From contig CAWZYM010000075.1 in NCBI GenBank assembly GCA_963966185.1, positions 180,001 to 244,000 of the forward strand: 64,000 bases of DNA. The letters run 5' to 3'. The notes beneath the pieces were generated by a model, which was given only the letters and a program-made list of their open reading frames with translations, did not search any database and was not told the origin of the DNA. Positions 52,701-64,000 of this stretch are shown here, piece by piece (position 1 is the stretch's first letter; each line of letters starts with the position of its first letter). Position numbers and translations under genes: made by a program. This stretch comes from Rhabditoides inermis (Eukaryota; Nematoda; Chromadorea; Rhabditida; Rhabditidae).

Positions 52701-55700
52701 AAGAACGCTAGTTCGCACTGCACACACTTGGCATTCTGTGACATGGCAACGTGGTCGAATGCACACGAAAGCACACGACATCAATAATCGGTCATCACTT
52801 CCCAGATCAACAGATTGTACAGTCTCTCATTCTTTCTCCTCTTCCTCCCTCCTTTCTCTCTCCCTCTCTTCTTTTTTCACTCTTAGCCCCGCCATCTGAC
52901 ACCACGCCCACGCATCTCAAACACAATACTACAAAAAAAAAATACCAAGAACGCTAGTTCGCACTGCACACACTTGGCATTCTGTGACATGGCAACGTGG
53001 TCGAATGCACGCGAAACCACACGACATCAATAATCGGTCATCACTTCCCAGATCAACAGATTGTACACGTCTCTCTCTCTTTCTTCTCTTCCTCCCTCCT
53101 TTCTCTCTCCCTCTTTTTCTTCTTTTTACTCTCAGCCTCGCCATCTGACGCCACGCCCCCGCATCTCAAACACAATACTACAAATAATACCAAGAACGCT
53201 AGTTCGCACTTCACACACTTGGCATTCTGTGACATGGCAACGTGGTCGAATCCACGCGAAAGCACACGACATCAATAATCGGTCAACACTTTCCAGATCA
53301 ACAGATTGTACACGTCTCTCTCTCTTTCTCCTCTTTCTCCCTCCTTTCTCTCTCCCTCTATCCTTCTTTTCACTCTCAGCCCCGCCATCTGACGCCACGC
53401 CCACGCATTTCAAACACAATACTACAAATAATACCAAGAACGCTAGTTCGCACTGCACACACTTGGCATTCTGTGACATGGCAACGTGGTCGAATCCACG
53501 CGAAAGCACACGACATCAATAATCGGTCATCACTTCCCAGATCAACAGATTGTACACGTCTCTCTCTCTTTCTCCTCTTCCTCCCTCCTTTCTCTCTCCC
53601 TCTCTCCTTCTTTTTACTCTCAGCCCCGCCATCTGACGCCACGCCCCCGCATCTCAAACACAATACTACAAAAATACCAAGAACGCTAGTTCGCACTGCA
53701 CACACTTGGCATTCTGTGACATGGCAACGTGGTCAAATGCACGCGAAAGCACACGACATCAATAATCGGTCATCACTTACCAGATCAACAGATTGTACAC
53801 GTCTCTCTCTTTCTCCTCTTCCTCCCTCCTTTCTCTCTCCCTCTCTCCTTCTTTTTACTCTCAGCCCCGCCATCTGACGCCACGCCTCCGCATTTCAAAC
53901 ACAATACTACAAAAAATACCAAGTACGCTAGTTCGCACTGCACACACTTGGCATTCTGTGACATGGCAACGTGGTCGAATGCACGCGAAACCACACGACA
54001 TCAATAATCGGTCATCACTTCCCAAATCAACATATTGTACACGTCTCTCTCTCTCTTTCTCCTCTTCCTCCCTTCTTTCTTTCTCCCTCTCTCCTTCTTT
54101 TTACTCTCAGCCACGCCATCTGACGCCACGCCCCCGCATCTCAAACACAATACTACAAAAAAAACCAAGAACGCTAGTTCGCACTGCACACACTTGGCAT
54201 TCTGTGACATGGCAACGTGGTCGAATGCACGCGAAACCACACGACATCAATAATCGGTCATCACTTCCCAGATCGACAGATTGTACACGTCTCTCTCTCT
54301 TTCTCCTCTTTCTCCCTCCTTTCTCTCTCCCTCTCTCCTTCTTTTCACTCTCAGCCCCGCCATCTGACGCCACGCCCCCGCATTTCAAACACATTACTAC
54401 AAAAATACCAAGAACGCTAGTTCGCACTGCACACACTTGGCATTCTGTGACATGGCAACGTGGTCGAATCCACGCGAAAGCACACGACATCAATAATCGG
54501 TCATCACTTCCCAGATCAACAGATTGTACACGTCTCTCTCTTTCTCCTCTTCCTCCCTCCTTTCTCTCTCCCTCTCTCCTTCTTTTTACTCTCAGCCCCG
54601 CCATCTGACGCCACGCCCCCGCATCTCAAACACAATACTACAAAAAATACCAAGAACGCTAGTTCGCACTGCACACACTTGGCATTCTGTGACATGGCAA
54701 CGTGGTCAAATGCACGCGAAAGCACACGACATCAATAATCGGTCATCACTTCCCAAATCAACATATTGTACACGTCTCTCTCTCTTTCTCCTCTTCCTCC
54801 CTTCTTTCTTTCTCCCTCTCTCCTTCTTTTTACTCTCAGCCACGCCATCTGACGCCACGCCCCCGCATCTCAAACACAATACTACAAAAAATACCAAGAA
54901 CGCTAGTTCGCACTGCACACACTTGGCATTCTGTGACATGGCAACGTGGTCAAATGCACGCAAAACCACACGACATCAATAATCGGTCATCACTTCCCAG
55001 ATCAACAGATTGTACACGTCTCTCTCTTTCTCCTCTTCCTCCCTCCTTTCCCTCTTCCTCTCTCCTTCTTTTTACTCTCAGCCTCGCCATCTGACGCCAC
55101 GCCCCCGCATCTCAAACACAATACTACAAATAATACCAAGAACGCTAGTTCGCACTGCACACACTTGGCATTCTGTGACATGGCAACGTGGTCGAATCCA
55201 CGCGAAAGCACACGACATCAATAATCGGTCATCACTTCCCAGATCAACAGATTGTACACGTCTCTCTCTCTTTCTCCTCTTTCTCCCTCCTTTCTCTCTC
55301 CCTCTATCCTTCTTTTCACTCTCAGCCCCGCCATCTGACGCCACGCCCACGCATTTCAAACACAATACTACAAAAAAATACCAAGAACGCTAGTTCGCAC
55401 TGCACACACTTGGCATTCTGTGACATGGCAACGTGGTCGAATGCACGCAAAACCACACGACATCAATAATCGGTCATCACTTTCCAGATCAACAGATTGT
55501 ACACGTCTCTCTCTCTTTCTCCTCTTCCTCTCTCCTTTCCCTCTTCCTCTCTCCTTCTTTTTACTCTCAGCCCCGCCATCTGACGCCACGCCCCCGCATC
55601 TCAAACACAATACTACAAAAAATACTTTCTTTCTCCTCTTCCTCCCTCCTTTCTCTCTCCCTCTCTCCTTCTTTTTACTCTCAGCCCCGCCATCTGACGC

Positions 55701-55736
55701 CACGCCCCCGCATCTCAAACACAATACTACAAAAAA
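46722..55736. repeat. 242-bp satellite, block 2 (about 37 monomers)
   Basis: The first ~3.85 kb is the duplicate of block 1. A 733-bp, three-monomer higher-order repeat occurs at 51285-52017 and 52018-52750. Variant monomers (GATCAACATATTGTAC, TTGTACAGTCTCTCATTC, CAGCCACGCCATC) recur in fixed order. A rearranged short monomer lies at about 55620-55736. Confidence 0.97.
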
Positions 55737-56232
55737 TTTTCTTTAAAAAGTACTCGGCGTAAAGAGATGAACTTTGTCTTAACCCAATGCAGCAAAAGTA
55801 CATATATAAAACGTTTACAAATACAAATACAAACCTGCACATCTCTCTCTTCTCTCTCTCTTCCCTCTCCTATCTTATTTTTTTAACTGAACTCTTCTCT
55901 GTTCATGTCGTTGTGGTTACTTGTTAGCAACAACAACAGAACATTTCAGTATGCGCAGGTTTGTGTTAGTATTTGTAAACGTTTTATATATGTACTTTTG
56001 CTGCATTGGGTTAAGACAAAGTTCATCTCTTTACGCCGAGTACTTTTTAAAGAAAATATATGTGCTTTTGTTGAATTTCAAAGAAATTCCGATATGTGCT
56101 GAACTATCACTATTCATCTGAACTGGATTAAATCAAATTTATATCAAATCTAACTCCTTCTGTTCTCTTCCTCCCTCTGTTCCTTCTATCTCGCTCAGCT
56201 CTCACTCAATGTTATTTCACTCTTTGCTCTCT

Positions 56233-56274
<42 letters not shown>

Positions 56275-56803
56275 CGATCTCTCTCTTTGTCATTCTCTCT
56301 CCATCTCTCTCAATATTTGCCCTTTCTTTCTTCTTTCTCTCATGCACCACACGTCACAACGTATTCACGGATCGCCGTTACGTTTCACAAAAAGTTTTTC
56401 CAACATATTTTCTCACTACCGATACTAGTCGATATCGCGCCTTTTGCGCTCTTCCTCCTTGGCGGGATCAAAACAATGTAAACCCGGCGCGCATTAAACG
56501 CTGGCGGCGGCGGGGCGGACTACACGCAAAGTGCAAGTTGGGAAAAGTCGGTGACGGGAAGGACACGAAACACGCTGGCCTTTCGCCTAGTGTGCACGCG
56601 GGATCGCCCATAACTTCTTTCGGAGGAGAGATACAAAGATACCGTCGACCAGTGATCTGGCCTACGGAACGGTGCGAATCTAACTAGCATCATTTGGACG
56701 AATTCACATTGTTGATAATATGACCTTTGGATATCGCTTCTTGAGAATTATGGCGCGAGCCTTATCCTAAGCCAAAAGAGAGGGCGCTGCGCGCCCTCTC
56801 TAA
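55737..56803 (+). mobile_element. Helitron-like element, subfamily B
   Basis: 1,067 bp starting TTTTCTTT and ending CTCTCTAA, inserted into a satellite monomer between CAAAAAA and TACCAAG without target-site duplication. Inverted arms of 103 nt (55736-55838 and 55955-56057) have two mismatches. The 3' palindrome GAGAGGGCGCTGCGCGCCC is identical to that of subfamily A, while the body is clearly diverged. Confidence 0.68.
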
Positions 56804-59800
56804 TACCAAGAACGCTAGTTCGCACTGCACACACTTGGCATTCTGTGACATGGCAACGTGGTCGAATGCACGCGAAACCACACGACATCAATAATCGGTC
56901 ATCACTTCCCAAATCAACATATTGTACACGTCTCTCTCTCTCTTTCTCCTCTTCCTCCCTTCTTTCTTTCTCCCTCTCTCCTTCTTTTTACTCTCAGCCA
57001 CGCCATCTGACGCCACGCCCCCGCATCTCAAACACAATACTACAAAAAATACCAAGAACGCTAGTTCGCACTGCACACACTTGGCATTCTGTGACATGGC
57101 AACGTGGTCGAATGCACGCGAAACCACACGACATCAATAATCGGTCATCACTTCCCAGATCAACATATTCTACACGTCTCTCTCTCTCTCTTTCTCCTCT
57201 TCCTCCCTTCTTTCTTTCTCCCTCTCAACTTCTTTTTACTCTCAGCCACGCCATCTGACGCCACGCCCCCGCATCTCAAACACAATACTACAAAAAATAC
57301 CAAGAACGCTAGTTCGCACTGCACACACTTGGCATTCTGTGACATGGCAACGTGGTCGAATGCACGCGAAACCACACGACATCATTAATCGGTCATCACT
57401 TCCCAGATCAAAAGATTGTACAGTCTCTCATTCTTTCTCCTCTTCCTCCCTCCTTTCTCTCTCCCTCTCTTCTTTTTTTACTCTCAGCCCCGCCATCTGA
57501 CACCACGCCCCCGCATCTCAAACACAATACTTCAAAAAATACCAAGAACGCTAGTTCGCACTGCACACACTTGGCATTCTGTGACATGGCAACGTGGTCG
57601 AATGCACGCGAAACCACACGACATCAATAATCGGTCATCACTTCCCAGATCGACAGATTGTACACGTCTCTCTCTCTTTCTCCTCTTTCTCCCTCCTTTC
57701 TCTCTCCCTCTCTCCTTCTTTTCACTCTCAGCCCCGCCATCTGACGCCACGCCTCCGCATTTCAAACACATTACTACAAAAATACCAAGAACGCTAGTTC
57801 GCACTGCACACACTTGGCATTCTGTGACATGGCAACGTGGTCGAATGCACACGAAAGCACACGACATCAATAATCGGTCATCACTTCCCAGATCAACATA
57901 TTCTACACGTCTCTCATTCTTTCTCCTCTTCCTCCCTCCTTTCTCTCTCCCTCTCTTCTTTTTTCACTCTTAGCCCCGCCATCTGACACCACGCCCCCGC
58001 ATCTCAAACACAATACTACAAAAAAAAATACCAAGAACGCTAGTTCGCACTGCACACACTTGGCATTCTGTGACATGGCAACGTGGTTACGTGGTCGAAT
58101 GCACGCGAAACTACACGACATCAATAATCGGTCATCACTTCCCAGATCAACAGATTGTACACGTCTCTCTCTCTTTCTTCTCTTCCTCCCTCCTTTCTCT
58201 CTCCCTCTCTCCTTCTTTTTACTCTCAGCCCCGCCATCTGACGCCACGCCCCCGCATCTCAAACACAAAACTACAAAAAATACCAAGAACGCTAGTTCGC
58301 ACTGCGCACACTTAGCATTCTGTGACATGGCAACGTGGTCGACTGCACGCGAAAGCACACGAAATCAATAATCGGTCAACACTTTCCAGATCAACAGATT
58401 GTACACGTCTCTCTCTTTCTCCTCTTCCTCCCTCCTTTCTCTCTTCCTCTCTCCTTTTTTTTAATCTCAGCCCCGCCATCTGACGCCACGCCCACGCATT
58501 TCAAACACAATACTACAAAAAATACCAAGAACGCTAGTTCGCACTGCACACACTTGGCATTCTGTGACATGGCAACGTGGTCGAATGCACGCGAAACCAC
58601 ACGACATCAATAATCGGTCATCACTTCCCAAATCAACATATTGTACACGTCTCTCTCTCTCTTTCTCCTCTTCCTCCCTTCTTTCTTTCTCCCTCTCTCC
58701 TTCTTTTTACTCTCAGCCACGCCATCTGACGCCACGCCCCCGCATCTCAAACACAATACTACAAAAAATACCAAGAACGCTAGTTCGCACTGCACACACT
58801 TGGCATTCTGTGACATGGCAACGTGGTCGAATGCACGCGAAACCACACGACATCAATAATCGGTCATCACTTCCCAGATCAACATATTCTACACGTCTCT
58901 CTCTCTCTCTTTCTCCTCTTCCTCCCTTCTTTCTTTCTCCCTCTCTCCTTCTTTTTACTCTCAGCCACGCCATCTGACGCCACGCCCCCGCATCTCAAAC
59001 ACAATACTACAAAAAATACCAAGAACGCTAGTTCGCACTGCACACACTTGGCATTCTGTGACATGGCAACGTGGTCGAATGCACGCGAAACCACACGACA
59101 TCATTAATCGGTCATCACTTCCCAGATCAAAAGATTGTACAGTCTCTCATTCTTTCTCCTCTTCCTCCCTCCTTTCTCTCTCCCTCTCTTCTTTTTTTAC
59201 TCTCAGCCCCGCCATCTGACACCACGCCCCCGCATCTCAAACACAATACTTCAAAAAATACCAAGAACGCTAGTTCGCACTGCACACACTTGGCATTCTG
59301 TGACATGGCAACGTGGTCGAATGCACGCGAAACCACACGACATCAATAATCGGTCATCACTTCCCAGATCGACAGATTGTACACGTCTCTCTCTCTTTCT
59401 CCTCTTCCTCCCTCCTTTCCCTCTTCCTCTCTCCTTCTTTTTACTCTCAGCCTCGCCATCTGACGCCACGCCCCCGCATCTCAAACACAATACTACAAAT
59501 AATACCAAGAACGCTAGTTCGCACTGCACACACTTGGCATTCTGTGACATGGCAACGTGGTCGAATCCACGCGAAAGCACACGACATCAATAATCGGTCA
59601 TCACTTCCCAGATCAACAGATTGTACACGTCTCTCTCTCTTTCTCCTCTTTCTCCCTCCTTTCTCTCTCCCTCTATCCTTCTTTTCACTCTCAGCCCCGC
59701 CATCTGACGCCACGCCCACGCATTTCAAACACAATACTACAAAAAAAATACCAAGAACGCTAGTTCGCACTGCACACACTTGGCATTCTGTGACATGGCA

Positions 59801-60106
59801 ACGTGGTCGAATGCACGCAAAACCACACGACATCAATAATCGGTCATCACTTTCCAGATCAACAGATTGTACACGTCTCTCTCTCTTTCTCCTCTTCCTC
59901 TCTCCTTTCCCTCTTCCTCTCTCCTTCTTTTTACTCTCAGCCCCGCCATCTGACGCCACGCCCCCGCATCTCAAACACAATACTACAAAAAATACTTTCT
60001 TTCTCCTCTTCCTCCCTCCTTTCTCTCTCCCTCTCTCCTTCTTTTTACTCTCAGCCCCGCCATCTGACGCCACGCCCCCGCATCTCAAACACAATACTAC
60101 AAAAAA
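56804..60106. repeat. 242-bp satellite, block 3 with 7-mer higher-order repeat
   Basis: About 14 monomers. Stretches starting at 56845, 56888, 57160 and 57408 recur 1,719 bp later, a seven-monomer higher-order unit. The end of the block repeats the end of block 2 at a shift of about 4,370 bp. Confidence 0.97.
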
Positions 60107-60621
60107 TTTTCTTTAAAAAGTACTCGGCGTAAAGAGATGAACTTTGTCTTAACCCAATGCAGCAAAAGTACATATATAAAACGTTTACAAATACAAATAC
60201 AAACCTGCACATCTCTCTCTTCTCTCTCTCTTCCCTCTCCTATCTTATTTTTTTAACTGAACTCTTCTCTGTTCATGTCGTTGTGGTTACTTGTTAGCAA
60301 CAACAACAGAACATTTCAGTATGCGCAGGTTTGTGTTAGTATTTGTAAACGTTTTATATATGTACTTTTGCTGCATTGGGTTAAGACAAAGTTCATCTCT
60401 TTACGCCGAGTACTTTTTAAAGAAAATATATGTGCTTTTGTTGAATTTCAAAGAAATTCCGATATGTGCTGAACTATCACTATTCATCTGAACTGGATTA
60501 AATCAAATTTATATCAAATCTAACTCCTTCTGTTCTCTCCCTCCCTCTGTTCCTTCTATCTCGCTCAGCTCTCACTCAATGTTATTTCACTCTTTGCTCT
60601 CTCTCCCTCTCCCTCTCTCCC

Positions 60622-60654
<33 letters not shown>

Positions 60655-61183
60655 CGATCTCTCTCTTTGTCATTCTCTCTCCATCTCTCTCAATATTTGC
60701 CCTTTCTTTCTTCTTTCTCTCATGCACCACACGTCACAACGTATTCACGGATCGCCGTTACGTTTCACAAAAAGTTTTTCCAACATATTTTCTCACTACC
60801 GATACTAGTCGATATCGCGCCTTTTGCGCTCTTCCTCCTTGGCGGGATCAAAACAATGTAAACCCGGCGCGCATTAAACGCTGGCGGCGGCGGGGCGGAC
60901 TACACGCAAAGTGCAAGTTGGGAAAAGTCGGTGACGGGAAGGACACGAAACACGCTGGCCTTTCGCCTAGTGTGCACGCGGGATCGCCCATAACTTCTTT
61001 CGGAGGAGAGATACAAAGATACCGTCGACCAGTGATCTGGCCTACGGAACGGTGCGAATCTAACTAGCATCATTTGGACGAATTCACATTGTTGATAATA
61101 TGACCTTTGGATATCGCTTCTTGAGAATTATGGCGCGAGCCTTATCCTAAGCCAAAAGAGAGGGCGCTGCGCGCCCTCTCTAA
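60107..61183 (+). mobile_element. Helitron-like element, subfamily B, duplicate
   Basis: 1,077 bp. Repeats 55737-56803 at a shift of 4,370 bp, with about 10 bp extra in its CT tract near 60620. Same A|T junctions, so it was copied together with its satellite flanks. Confidence 0.68.
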
Positions 61184-64000
61184 TACCAAGAACGCTAGTT
61201 CGCACTGCACACACTTGGCATTCTGTGACATGGCAACGTGGTCGAATGCACGCGAAACCACACGACATCAATAATCGGTCATCACTTCCCAAATCAACAT
61301 ATTGTACACGTCTCTCTCTCTCTTTCTCCTCTTCCTCCCTTCTTTCTTTCTCCCTCTCTCCTTCTTTTTACTCTCAGCCACGCCATCTGACGCCACGCCC
61401 CCGCATCTCAAACACAATACTACAAAAAATACCAAGAACGCTAGTTCGCACTGCACACACTTGGCATTCTGTGACATGGCAACGTGGTCGAATGCACGCG
61501 AAACCACACGACATCAATAATCGGTCATCACTTCCCAGATCAACATATTCTACACGTCTCTCTCTCTCTCTTTCTCCTCTTCCTCCCTTCTTTCTTTCTC
61601 CCTCTCTCCTTCTTTTTACTCTCAGCCACGCCATCTGACGCCACGCCCCCGCATCTCAAACACAATACTACAAAAAATACCAAGAACGCTAGTTCGCACT
61701 GCACACACTTGGCATTCTGTGACATGGCAACGTGGTCGAATGCACGCGAAACCACACGACATCATTAATCGGTCATCACTTCCCAGATCAAAAGATTGTA
61801 CAGTCTCTCATTCTTTCTCCTCTTCCTCCCTCCTTTCTCTCTCCCTCTCTTCTTTTTTTACTCTCAGCCCCGCCATCTGACACCACGCCCCCGCATCTCA
61901 AACACAATACTTCAAAAAATACCAAGAACGCTAGTTCGCACTGCACACACTTGGCATTCTGTGACATGGCAACGTGGTCGAATGCACGCGAAACCACACG
62001 ACATCAATAATCGGTCATCACTTCCCAGATCGACAGATTGTACACGTCTCTCTCTCTTTCTCCTCTTTCTCCCTCCTTTCTCTCTCCCTCTCTCCTTCTT
62101 TTCACTCTCAGCCCCGCCATCTGACGCCACGCCTCCGCATTTCAAACACATTACTACAAAAATACCAAGAACGCTAGTTCGCACTGCACACACTTGGCAT
62201 TCTGTGACATGGCAACGTGGTCGAATGCACACGAAAGCACACGACATCAATAATCGGTCATCACTTCCCAGATCAACAGATTGTACAGTCTCTCATTCTT
62301 TCTCCTCTTCCTCCCTCCTTTCTCTCTCCCTCTCTTCTTTTTTCACTCTTAGCCCCGCCATCTGACACCACGCCCCCGCATCTCAAACACAATACTACAA
62401 AAAAAAATACCAAGAACGCTAGTTCGCACTGCACACACTTGGCATTCTGTGACATGGCAACGTGGTTACGTGGTCGAATGCACGCGAAACTACACGACAT
62501 CAATAATCGGTCATCACTTCCCAGATCAACAGATTGTACACGTCTCTCTCTCTTTCTTCTCTTCCTCCCTCCTTTCTCTCTCCCTCTCTCCTTCTTTTTA
62601 CTCTCAGCCCCGCCATCTGACGCCACGCCCCCGCATCTCAAACACAAAACTACAAAAAATACCAAGAACGCTAGTTCGCACTGCGCACACTTAGCATTCT
62701 GTGACATGGCAACGTGGTCGACTGCACGCGAAAGCACACGAAACCAATAATCGGTCAACACTTTCCAGATCAACAGATTGTACACGTCTCTCTCTTTCTC
62801 CTCTTCCTCCCTCCTTTCTCTCTTCCTCTCTCCTTTTTTTTAATCTCAGCCCCGCCATCTGACGCCACGCCCACGCATTTCAAACACAATACTACAAAAA
62901 ATACCAAGAACGCTAGTTCGCACTGCACACACTTGGCATTCTGTGACATGACAACGTGGTCGAATGCACGCGAAACCACACGACATTAATAATCGGTCAT
63001 CACTTCCCAGATCAACAGATTGTACACGTCTCTCTCTCTCTCTCTTTCTCCTCTTCCTCCCTCCTTTCTCTCTCCCTCTCTCCTTCTTTTTACTCTCAGC
63101 CCCGCCATTTGACGCCACGCCCCCGCATCTCAAACACAATACTACAAAAAATACCAAGAACACTAGTTCGCACTGCACACACTTGGCATTCTGTGACATG
63201 GCAACGTGGTCGAATGCACGCGAAACCACACGACATCAATAATCGGTCATCACTTCCCAAATCAACATATTGTACACGTCTCTCTCTCTCTTTCTCCTCT
63301 TCCTCCCTTCTTTCTTTCTCCCTCTCTCCTTCTTTTTACTCTCAGCCACGCCATCTGACGCCACGCCCCCGCATCTCAAACACAATACTACAAAAAATAC
63401 CAAGAACGCTAGTTCGCACTGCACACACTTGGCATTCTGTGACATGGCAACGTGGTCGAATGCACGCGAAACCACACGACATCATTAATCGGTCATCACT
63501 TCCCAGATCAACATATTCTACACGTCTCTCTCTTTCTCCTCTTCCTCCCTCCTTTCTCTCTTCCTCTCTCCTTTTTTTTAATCTCAGCCCCGCCATCTGA
63601 CGCCACGCCCACGCATTTCAAACACAATACTACAAAAAATACCAAGAACGCTAGTTCGCACTGCACACACTTGGCATTCTGTGACATGACAACGTGGTCG
63701 AATGCACGCGAAACCACACGACATTAATAATCGGTCATCACTTCCCAGATCAACAGATTGTACACGTCTCTCTCTCTCTCTTTCTCCTCTTCCTCCCTCC
63801 TTTCTCTCTCCCTCTCTCCTTCTTTTTACTCTCAGCCCCGCCATCTGACGCCACGCCCCCGCATCTCAAACACAATACTACAAAAAATACCAAGAACACT
63901 AGTTCGCACTGCACACACTTGGCATTCTGTGACATGGCAACGTGGTCGAATGCACGCGAAACCACACGACATCAATAATCGGTCATCACTTCCCAAATCA
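61184..64000. repeat. 242-bp satellite, block 4, runs off the window
   Basis: About 11.6 monomers following the same variant order as block 3, with a three-monomer repeat of 738 bp (62770 and 63508). The array continues past the right edge. Confidence 0.97.

Noticed and set aside
41111..64000. Dozens of 60-313 codon ORFs in the 242-bp satellite
   Set aside because: They are shifted echoes of the same monomer on both strands, rich in translated CT tract, with no domain and no fixed start.
41111..64000. CRISPR-like repeat-spacer pattern
   Set aside because: The monomers are contiguous and alike over the full 242 bp, with no unique spacers, in a eukaryotic context.

Overview
This is eukaryotic nuclear DNA, most probably from a rhabditid nematode. 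Genes are split by very short introns (down to about 45 bp). Several start codons sit directly behind TTTTCAG- or CTCAG-type acceptors of the kind used for spliced-leader trans-splicing. Three adjacent genes (rnf-5, rnf-121, ccdc-55) match neighbours that I recall from C. elegans chromosome III (cosmid C16C10). No bacterial or organellar features were seen. All gene models are joined by eye from exon-sized open frames and GT-AG sites, so single exon edges are approximate.

Gene-rich half (1-27.6 kb). On the minus strand, from right to left, are a BS69/ZMYND11-like MYND protein, an unrecognised acidic protein, a short cytospin-like CH-domain protein, a METTL21-like lysine methyltransferase and a large ankyrin-repeat protein cut by the left edge. 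They are 200-440 bp apart and could form an operon. Next come a small plus-strand mitochondrial membrane protein, a BMP-type receptor-regulated SMAD (-), apoptosis-inducing factor AIFM1/WAH-1 (-), an unrecognised helical protein whose intron holds 1.2 kb of (GGGAGA)n (-), the ER ubiquitin ligase RNF5 (-), a damaged RNF121 locus (+) and the splicing regulator NSRP1/CCDC55 (+). (GA)n/(CT)n tracts litter the introns.

Repeat half (27.8-64 kb). This is a nest of mobile elements in and beside a satellite with a monomer of about 242 bp. A plus-strand LINE (LINE-A) sits in the satellite. A second, minus-strand LINE (LINE-B) is inserted in LINE-A with an 8-bp target-site duplication; removing it puts the LINE-A reading frame back together. 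LINE-B carries 27 near-identical 153-bp tandem monomers upstream of its first ORF, and a 1.54-kb foldback element is inserted in its endonuclease region. A Helitron-like element of about 1.07 kb lies in LINE-A, and a diverged relative lies in the satellite. Later tandem duplications of 842, 5,611 and 4,370 bp copied these nests, and the satellite itself shows 3-mer and 7-mer higher-order repeats.

The most notable signals are: the Helitron-like pair, whose ~100-bp inverted arms have diverged between copies while staying complementary within each copy; the LINE with a 4.1-kb array of 5' monomers; the RNF121 locus that has lost all its membrane-spanning exons between two intron positions; and a 1,197-nt stop-free intron that is a multiple of three.
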